This document shows positions 14,662 to 20,183 of a stretch of 20,183 nt of DNA, one piece after another. This stretch comes from Thermoanaerobaculia bacterium (GTDB lineage Bacteria; Acidobacteriota; Thermoanaerobaculia; Multivoradales; UBA5704), in NCBI GenBank assembly GCA_025937035.1, contig JAICSG010000007.1, positions 1 through 20,183 on the forward strand, given 5' to 3'. The notes beneath the pieces are model-generated. The model was not told the DNA's origin, did no database searches, and saw only the letters and a program-made list of their open reading frames with translations. The first letter of the stretch is position 1. Every line of letters starts with the position of its first letter. The position numbers and the translations under genes are program-made.

Positions 14662-16796
14662 CAGAAAGTCTTCAGGAATTCGATCAGCGCGCGTTTGTCG
14701 AGGTCGGGCAGGGGGGTGGCGAAGTAGTGCCCCTCGTCCTCGATGAAATCGGGGCAGGAGCTCAGCGCATAGAAGTCGGGGACGAGCGTGAGGAGCCGCT
14801 GGGTCGCCGCGTCGCCGGTCAGCCCCTGCTTCTGGATGTCCTTGAGGGCGCTCAACGTGCGCGCCAGCAGGCGGACCTGCTTCGCCTTCTGGCCAAAACC
14901 TTTCAATTCGAGATTGGTGTTGGCGAGCAGGTTGACCGGCGTCCCCTTGGGGATCGGTCCGATATGGATGAAGCCGTCGGGATCGGCGAGGCGGGAGAGC
15001 CACGGCGCGTAGGACACCGGGATCTGGATCGAGCTCTCGGCGGTCGTCCGCCAGATCGAATCCTTGCCGAGGCGCTTCTCGTTCCAGAACATCTTCTCGA
15101 TCGCGTCGTTGAACGCCTCCATCCGCGAGTCGACGTCGACCGCGTGCACGTGCTTGCCGAGCGCGTTGTTGTGGAGGAAGGGGGCGCAGCACCAGACGGA
15201 GACGAGCGAGGGGGGGCGGTAGTAGCCGCGTCCGCCGCCGGGGACCTCCCAGGGCCGGGTCTTGCCGGTGAAGGGGTCCCAGACCTGGATCGAGCCGACC
15301 TTGGGCAGGGTCTTGTAGGTCTCCGAGGAGAAGTTGTCCCAGACGTGATCGCGCAGCGCGTTCGACGCCACGGCGCGGGTGGCGTTGGTCTTGACCTCGG
15401 TGACGGGCACGCGGATCTCGGCGCTCAGGAAATTGTTGTCGAGGAAGTCCGGCTTCATGACCTCCTGCTCGAACCACTTCTTTCCTTCCGGCGAATTGGG
15501 CTGGATCGGCGCCGGCGGCTGCTTGCTCGAATGGCAGCGGGCGCAATTCTGGGCGAAGACGAGCTTGCCCCGGTTGAGCACCCTCGCGTCGGTGGTCAGA
15601 TATTTCCGGCCGCCCGGCGCGTCGGCGAGCTTGAGCGGCCGGGCGACGTCGATGAAATATTTCGCCAGGGCCGGCGCGTGTTGCTCGCTCCAATTCCAGT
15701 GGGGGGAGAGCTTCTGGGCGTCCTTCACCCGGATCGGCGACTGCCGCGTGATGCCCACGAGCGGGTTGAAGTGCCGCAGCCACTCCTCCCAATACTCGCC
15801 GATGTTCAGATAGACGCGGCTCAACGCGGCCTCGAAGCCGACCGAGTCCGCCCCCTCCTTGAGGACGCGCGGGGTGAGCTGCGGATCGTGAACGTTGCGC
15901 AGGTCGAGCGCGCCGCCGGTGACGTGCTCCTTCACCGCCACCTGCAGCCGGCCGGCGACGTTGAAGACGCCGTTCATCGTGCCGGGATTGTTGAGGTAGT
16001 CGGTGGCGATGAAGGAGGTGTCGAGCGTGCCCGGCGGATTGCTGTGGAGCAGTTGCCAGATGAAGTTGCTCTCGGGGAGGTCGTGGGCGAAGACCTGTGA
16101 AACCTTGAGGTAGTGCTGGCCCACGTAATCGTTCAGGTTGGCATATTCCGGCTCGTTCGGGTCCGCGGGCGGGTTCGTCGGGTCGGGGCCAAGATGGCAG
16201 AACGAGCAGGCCATGCCGACGACGTAGGGACGGACGAGCTTCGGATTCGTGTAGTACCTGGGGTCCGTTCTGTAGAGATTCGCATCCCATCTGGCCTTCG
16301 CCGCGGCATCGAATTTCGGATTCGGAAAGATTCGCAAACCCATGATGCCGCTGGATCGCCCGTAGGTCTGGACGTCGAGCCGGCTGTCCAGATCGTACTT
16401 CGCCTCCCGCGGCATGTCGATGTAGAGGCCGTATTCGTCGGGCCGCGCCGGACGCTTGAAGCCGGGCTGATTGAAGAGGCCGTAGGTCTGGAAACGCTGG
16501 TCGCGCGGCGAGTCGACGACCTTGAGCAGGTCGGCGGTGCCGAAGCCGTGATCGGAAAGCCAGTCCCAGAACGCCGCGTTGTCGCCCGACCAGAGGTTCC
16601 AGACCACGCGCCCCTGGATGTCCTCGCCGCTCAGCCTGACGTCGCGCCCCTGGAAGTCCATGCCGGGGAACGGATCGAAGGCGACCTCCTGGAAATTCGC
16701 GTATTTCCAACTGGGTGCGACCGGCGCATTCGTGCAGCCGGCGCAGAGGAGGATGGGGAGCAGAGAAGCGAAAAAGCCGGCCCGTGGTCTCTTCAC
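14661..16796 (-). CDS. Di-haem c-type cytochrome lipoprotein (RoxA/di-haem peroxidase-like outline)
   Basis: 711 residues. The signal peptide ends in lipobox LCAGC (C21 lipidated), so it is anchored on the periplasmic side. Two haem c sites, CSFCH (197-201) and CARCH (418-422), lie 221 residues apart. Candidate distal ligands are H542 in APFLHNN and H690 in DEGHYF. Family motifs include GIMGLRIFPNP, LVRPYVVGMACSFCHLGPDP, TDYLNNPGTMN, RPPSLVSVWCCAPFLHNN, IGPIPKGTPVNLL and DKRALIEFLKTF. The segment around SLVSVW-APFLHNN resembles the di-haem cytochrome c peroxidase/MauG group. Size and haem spacing resemble the RoxA rubber oxygenase, but this is only outline similarity. The start is GTG at 16796 with GGAGG upstream. 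It is first in an operon with the GMC gene. Confidence 0.9.
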   Translation of the reverse strand: MKRPRAGFFASLLPILLCAGCTNAPVAPSWKYANFQEVAFDPFPGMDFQGRDVRLSGEDIQGRVVWNLWSGDNAAFWDWLSDHGFGTADLLKVVDSPRDQRFQTYGLFNQPGFKRPARPDEYGLYIDMPREAKYDLDSRLDVQTYGRSSGIMGLRIFPNPKFDAAAKARWDANLYRTDPRYYTNPKLVRPYVVGMACSFCHLGPDPTNPPADPNEPEYANLNDYVGQHYLKVSQVFAHDLPESNFIWQLLHSNPPGTLDTSFIATDYLNNPGTMNGVFNVAGRLQVAVKEHVTGGALDLRNVHDPQLTPRVLKEGADSVGFEAALSRVYLNIGEYWEEWLRHFNPLVGITRQSPIRVKDAQKLSPHWNWSEQHAPALAKYFIDVARPLKLADAPGGRKYLTTDARVLNRGKLVFAQNCARCHSSKQPPAPIQPNSPEGKKWFEQEVMKPDFLDNNFLSAEIRVPVTEVKTNATRAVASNALRDHVWDNFSSETYKTLPKVGSIQVWDPFTGKTRPWEVPGGGRGYYRPPSLVSVWCCAPFLHNNALGKHVHAVDVDSRMEAFNDAIEKMFWNEKRLGKDSIWRTTAESSIQIPVSYAPWLSRLADPDGFIHIGPIPKGTPVNLLANTNLELKGFGQKAKQVRLLARTLSALKDIQKQGLTGDAATQRLLTLVPDFYALSSCPDFIEDEGHYFATPLPDLDKRALIEFLKTF

Positions 16797-17030
16797 CGTG
16801 CCTCCAGGTTGCCTTGCTTGACCTCTGAAGGGAGGCTACCGCGCGGCCGGTGGGCTGTCAAGGAAGACGCGCCTCGAAAATCGATGCATAGCGATAGGCA
16901 CGTATTTTTGTAGAACGGCGTTTTAGCGCCTCTTGCGGTTTGCTGTAACGAATGGTACGCTCGGAGCACCTATAAGAGAAGTGATCGAGACCCCCGCGGC
17001 TTCGACCGTACCCAGGAAGGAGCGTCACCC
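16797..17030. other. Divergent cytochrome intergenic region
   Basis: A 234-base gap between the two divergent cytochrome genes, AT-rich in its middle. Besides the minus-strand promoter it holds, on the plus strand, TTGCGG (16933) 17 bases before TACGCT, and CTATAAGAGAA (16970-16980), either of which could supply a plus-strand -10 box. The word CTATAAGAGAA also occurs at 3763-3773. Shared control of the two arms is plausible, but no clear operator is seen. Confidence 0.35.
16833..16861 (-). promoter_or_regulatory. Promoter for the cytochrome-GMC operon
   Basis: On the minus strand a perfect TTGACA (16861-16856), 17-base spacer, TAGCCT (16838-16833). The leader to the GTG at 16796 would be about 30 bases. 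Confidence 0.55.
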
Positions 17031-19529
17031 ATGTGCCGTTCGCACTTGTTGAGCCTGCTTTGTCTTGCTTTTCTAGTAACCATTGCCGGCTGTACGGGCA
17101 CGAATCCACCGAATCCACCCAACCCGCCGGCGGCGCGGACGGTCGTGGATGAGGCCCGCCTGGCCGGCCGCGACGCCGCGTCGTTCCCCGCCGCGGACGA
17201 GGACTACTTCCACGACATGGACGGCGGCGGGAATCTGACGAAGTCCCAGATCGTCGGGCGCAACAACTGGATCGTGTGGACCGGAGGGAACGATCACCTG
17301 TGGGACGACCTCACGCTGAAGAGCGTGGGGAATTTCGATCTCCTGAAGACGATCTCCTCGTATCCATACCCCAAGGGCTCGAAGCTCCCGGATTTCGGCC
17401 GCCACAACCGCTGGTGGTATCTCGGCCTGGTCAACGAACCCTGCTTCCAGGAGGCCAAAGCCCCGAACAAGGACCGTTGGGGGCTGTGGATCGACACGCG
17501 GCAGGCCGACTGCCCCGCGGACCCCTTCGAGAACGAAGCCAAATATCCGGGTGTCAAGCTCGGTGCCCGGGGCAAGAACCTCCCAGCCGGCTCCTTTTAC
17601 GGCTATGCCACCGGCATCGTGGGCCTGCGGCTGTTCCCCAATCCGGCCTTCGACGAGAAGGCGGCCAAGCGCTGGGATGCCAAGCGCTATTACACCGATC
17701 CCAGCTACTACCTGGACAAGAGCCTCGTGCGCCCCTACCGCGTCGGCATGTCTTGCGGCTTCTGTCACGTGGGGCCCAACCCGGTCCATCCGCCCAAAGA
17801 TCCGGAGAACCCCACGTGGGCCGACCTGTCGTCGAACGTCGGCGCCCAGTACTTCTGGATCGATCGCATTTTCAGCTGGGACGCGGACGTCACCAGCTTC
17901 CCCTTCCAGCTCTTCCACACCTCGCGTCCGGGCGCCCTCGACACCTCCCTGGTCTCCACCGACTACATCAACAATCCGCGCACGATGAACGCCGTCTACG
18001 GCCTCAAGGCGCGGCTGGCGATGGGCAAGCGGTGGGGCAAGGAGACCCTGGCGGGCGGCGAGCTGGACAATAAACAGTTCGGAGATTACGGGCTGCTCTC
18101 CGATCTCTTCCAGCCGCCGAACACTGTCTATACCACGCGCGTGCTCAAGGACGGCTCCGACGCGGTGGGAGCCCTGGGAGCGCTCAACCGGGTGTACATC
18201 AACATCGGGCTGTTCAGCGAGGAGTGGCAGCGGCACTTCAATCCGCTGGTGGGTGGCAAGCCGATCTCGCCGATCGAGATCAAGGTGGGGCGCGCCAACT
18301 CGAGCTACTGGCAGGCCACCGAGGCGCAGACCCCCCATGTCGCCGACTTCTTCCTGGCCACCACGGAGCCGCACCTGCTCAAGGACGCTCCCGGCGGCGC
18401 GGCCTACCTGCCCAAAGACCAGGCGGTGCTCACGCGCGGCAAGATCGTCTTCGCGGAGACTTGCGCGCGCTGCCACTCGTCCAAGCTCCCGGATTCGCTA
18501 CCGGGGCTCGATCCCGGCGGCTGCGCCGGGCCCGGCTATCTCGACTGCTGGAACAAGTACTGGGCGTACACCAAGACCGAGGAGTTCAAGAAGGCGATGC
18601 GGGAGATCGTCCTCAAGGACGACTTCCTCAAGGACAACTATCTGTCGAACGAGACGCGTGTCCCCGTGACGCTGCTGGAGACCAACGCCTGCAGCCCGCT
18701 CGCCACCAACGCGATCGCCGGCAACATCTGGGACAACTACTCTTCGCAGTCCTACAAGAGCCTCCCCTCGGTGGGCACGATCACAGTCCACAACCCCTTC
18801 ACCGGCGCGCCGCGGCAATACAAGATGCCGGCCAGCGGGCGCGGCTACACGCGGCCGGCCTCGCTGCTCAGCCTGTGGTCGACCGCTCCCTATCTGCAGA
18901 ACAACACGGTGGGATTGTTCAATGGCGATCCTTCGGTCAAGGGGCGGATGGCGGCCTTCGAGGACGGCATCGAGAAGATGCTGTGGCCGGAGAAGCGCGA
19001 AAAGGACCCATTGCTCGGCGACAAGATTCCCGGTCCCAGCAAGATCGACCGCACCACCGCGCCCAGCTATCTCCGGGTGCCCGAGGGTTATCTTCCGGAC
19101 TTCTTGAAGAAACAGCGCGACCTGGCGGAGCGGCTGACGCCGGCGATCATCGGGAAGGGCGGCATCGAGATCGGGCCGATCCCCAAGGGAACGCCGGTCA
19201 ACCTGCTGTCGAACATCGATCTCCGGCCCGACAACGAGACCGCGGGAGAGAGGCTGGCGCACGACAAGCAGCTTCTCGATCTCCTGATCACAGTCAAGAG
19301 GGCCCTCAAGAAGCTGCCCGCCAACGCTACCGACGAGCAGGCGCGAGCGGTGTTCCAGACGACGACGTTCAAGGGCAAGACCGTGCCCGACCAGATGCTC
19401 GCTCTGAGCAAGTGCCCGGACTTCGTGGTCAACCGCGGCCACTACTTCGGCACCGACCTCTTTAAAGAAGAGCCGGGGCTCAGCGACGGGGATAAGCGGG
19501 CGCTGATCGAGTTCATGAAGACGTTCTGA
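17031..19529 (+). CDS. Di-haem c-type cytochrome lipoprotein, paralogue of the 14661-16796 product
   Basis: 832 residues. The signal peptide MCRSHLLSLLCLAFLVTIAGC has lipobox IAGC (C21), then a Pro/Asn-rich linker with three NPP units. Haem c sites are CGFCH (242-246) and CARCH (478-482), 236 apart. It shares NNWIVWTGGND (cf. VVWNLWSGDN), GIVGLRLFPNP, LVRPYRVGMSCGFCHVGP, LDTSLVSTDYINNPRTMN, IGPIPKGTPVNLL and DKRALIEFMKTF with the 711-aa protein. H804 (NRGHYF) matches H690, but Q623 (APYLQNN) stands where the other has H542. Extra segments carry Cys pairs C138/C161 and C498/C506, which are absent from the paralogue and possibly disulfides. Extra length comes mostly from about residues 107-190, 330-370 and 487-530. 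The ATG at 17031 has AGGAAGGAG upstream. It is followed after 22 bases by a multihaem cytochrome gene. Confidence 0.92.
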   Translation: MCRSHLLSLLCLAFLVTIAGCTGTNPPNPPNPPAARTVVDEARLAGRDAASFPAADEDYFHDMDGGGNLTKSQIVGRNNWIVWTGGNDHLWDDLTLKSVGNFDLLKTISSYPYPKGSKLPDFGRHNRWWYLGLVNEPCFQEAKAPNKDRWGLWIDTRQADCPADPFENEAKYPGVKLGARGKNLPAGSFYGYATGIVGLRLFPNPAFDEKAAKRWDAKRYYTDPSYYLDKSLVRPYRVGMSCGFCHVGPNPVHPPKDPENPTWADLSSNVGAQYFWIDRIFSWDADVTSFPFQLFHTSRPGALDTSLVSTDYINNPRTMNAVYGLKARLAMGKRWGKETLAGGELDNKQFGDYGLLSDLFQPPNTVYTTRVLKDGSDAVGALGALNRVYINIGLFSEEWQRHFNPLVGGKPISPIEIKVGRANSSYWQATEAQTPHVADFFLATTEPHLLKDAPGGAAYLPKDQAVLTRGKIVFAETCARCHSSKLPDSLPGLDPGGCAGPGYLDCWNKYWAYTKTEEFKKAMREIVLKDDFLKDNYLSNETRVPVTLLETNACSPLATNAIAGNIWDNYSSQSYKSLPSVGTITVHNPFTGAPRQYKMPASGRGYTRPASLLSLWSTAPYLQNNTVGLFNGDPSVKGRMAAFEDGIEKMLWPEKREKDPLLGDKIPGPSKIDRTTAPSYLRVPEGYLPDFLKKQRDLAERLTPAIIGKGGIEIGPIPKGTPVNLLSNIDLRPDNETAGERLAHDKQLLDLLITVKRALKKLPANATDEQARAVFQTTTFKGKTVPDQMLALSKCPDFVVNRGHYFGTDLFKEEPGLSDGDKRALIEFMKTF

Positions 19530-19551
19530 CGCCGCCAGGAGGAGGTATCAC

Positions 19552-20183
19552 GTGACGACGCAGACGAGGAGTAGCCTTATGCGGAAAGCCGGACCCATCT
19601 TCATCGTCCTCCTGATGGCGGAGCTCGGGCTCGCGGCGGGACAAACGATCCCGAATCCGCCGCCCGAGAACAATCCCCACGCCAAGGCCCTGGCCGACAC
19701 GCTCTATCCGTCGGCCCGGGTGTGTGGCGAGTGCCATCCCAACCAGTACAAGCAGTGGAGCCTGTCGTCCCACGCGTACGCCAACCTGTCGCCGATGTTC
19801 AACAAGTTCGAGCAGAAGATCAACGATCTGTCGCAAGGCACGATCAACTACTTCTGCGTCCGTTGCCACGCCAGCGTCGGCACGGCCCTGGGCGAGCGGC
19901 GCGACATCCCCTGGTGGGAGCGCAGCGCGGCCGCCAAGGAAGGGATCACCTGCGTCAGTTGCCACCGCCTCGGCGAGGCCTATGGCAAGACCAACGGCGC
20001 GCGGCGGATCTCGCCGGGCACCATCCACGATCCCGTGTTCGGCCCCTTCGACACCCAGGGGGTCATCAAGGCGGTCGACGACGCGGCGGGATTGAAGATC
20101 CTGGTGAGCCAGGACGAGCCTGACAAGCCCGGCTATCTCCGCATTCACCAGCAGGCCATCCAGTCCGACATCATCACGAAGTC
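19552..20183 (+). CDS. Multihaem c-type cytochrome, cytochrome c554-like (cut by window edge)
   Basis: The first 210 residues are visible; the gene runs off the window. A signal-anchor stretch lies at about residues 14-30 (PIFIVLLMAELGLAAG), followed by Pro/Asn-rich mature start. Three haem c sites are visible: CGECH (58-62), CVRCH (102-106) and CVSCH (134-138). H74 in SSHAY is a candidate distal ligand. The layout ARVCGECHPNQYKQWSLSSH, then a CxxCH near 100 and EGITCVSCH, is typical of cytochrome c554 and related tetra- to octahaem proteins that relay electrons in the periplasm. The start is GTG at 19552, well placed after AGGAGGAGG; an ATG at 19579 is the alternative. It lies 22 bases after the di-haem cytochrome gene, so is likely co-transcribed. 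Confidence 0.9.
   Translation, partial: MTTQTRSSLMRKAGPIFIVLLMAELGLAAGQTIPNPPPENNPHAKALADTLYPSARVCGECHPNQYKQWSLSSHAYANLSPMFNKFEQKINDLSQGTINYFCVRCHASVGTALGERRDIPWWERSAAAKEGITCVSCHRLGEAYGKTNGARRISPGTIHDPVFGPFDTQGVIKAVDDAAGLKILVSQDEPDKPGYLRIHQQAIQSDIITK

Noticed and set aside
14655..16100. 481-codon plus-strand open frame under the 711-aa cytochrome
   Set aside because: Antisense shadow; the composition is Val/Glu/Arg-rich without domains.
14661..16710. Open frame on the minus strand continuing upstream of the GMC gene into the cytochrome region, giving an apparent 1287-aa protein
   Set aside because: The upstream part is low-complexity Arg/Pro/Gly translation in the wrong frame of the cytochrome gene; the GMC start at 14661 begins right at the FAD-binding fold.
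16970..16980. Shared word CTATAAGAGAA at 3763 and 16970 as a common operator
   Set aside because: At 3763 it is half of a palindrome, at 16970 it is not; an 11-base match in two AT-rich promoter regions can be chance or a shared -10-like box.
17073..18476. Long minus-strand open frame under the 832-aa cytochrome
   Set aside because: It is a GC-rich mirror frame with no family motifs, while the plus strand encodes two CxxCH sites and a lipobox.

Overview
The window is about 20 kb of GC-rich bacterial chromosome. Coding is dense on both strands, GTG and TTG starts are used freely, and secreted or lipid-anchored proteins are common. The gene mix (tilS-hpt-ftsH, fmt-rsmB, HU, an Ig-like repeat protein with GWALD-type motifs, several c-type cytochromes) fits an uncultured Acidobacteriota, perhaps near Thermoanaerobaculia. 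That placement is inference from gene content; there is no rRNA or phylogenetic marker tree behind it.

Positions 1-5350 read almost wholly on the minus strand. From high to low coordinates they hold tRNA-Val(UAC), tRNA-Asp(GUC), rpmG, a manganese-type superoxide dismutase, an ArsR-family repressor, a CAU-anticodon tRNA that looks like the lysidine-modified tRNA-Ile2, tilS (which makes lysidine), an hpt-like gene and the 5' two thirds or so of the AAA region of ftsH. The hpt product has lost several residues needed for phosphoribosyl transfer, although it keeps its place between tilS and ftsH. Between the tRNA-Val promoter and the next gene lies a cluster of about 41-base repeats in both orientations, and a GTAG-type REP-like palindrome sits just after rpmG.

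Positions 5350-12800 hold a sulfatase-fold lipoprotein with Thr where the formylglycine Cys should be (minus strand), then divergently an ECF-like sigma factor overlapping a histone-deacetylase-family hydrolase, a secreted three-repeat Ig-like protein, fmt, rsmB and an HU-type DNA-binding protein (plus strand).

Positions 12800-20183 are the most unusual part, a divergent redox locus. On the minus strand a 711-aa di-haem cytochrome c lipoprotein overlaps a GMC-family FAD oxidoreductase by one base. On the plus strand an 832-aa paralogue of the same cytochrome is followed by a multihaem cytochrome cut by the window edge. The two large cytochromes share family-specific motifs around and between two CxxCH sites. 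In outline (about 700 residues, two distant haem sites, a distal His near the end) they resemble RoxA-type rubber oxygenases and di-haem peroxidases. The likely scheme is oxidation of a small organic substrate, or oxidative cleavage of a polymer, coupled to an envelope electron chain. The substrate is unknown.

Sigma70-like promoters with TTGACA or near-TTGACA boxes and spacers of 17 or 18 can be seen ahead of the tRNA-rpmG unit, the sigma factor gene, the Ig-like gene, HU and the GMC operon.
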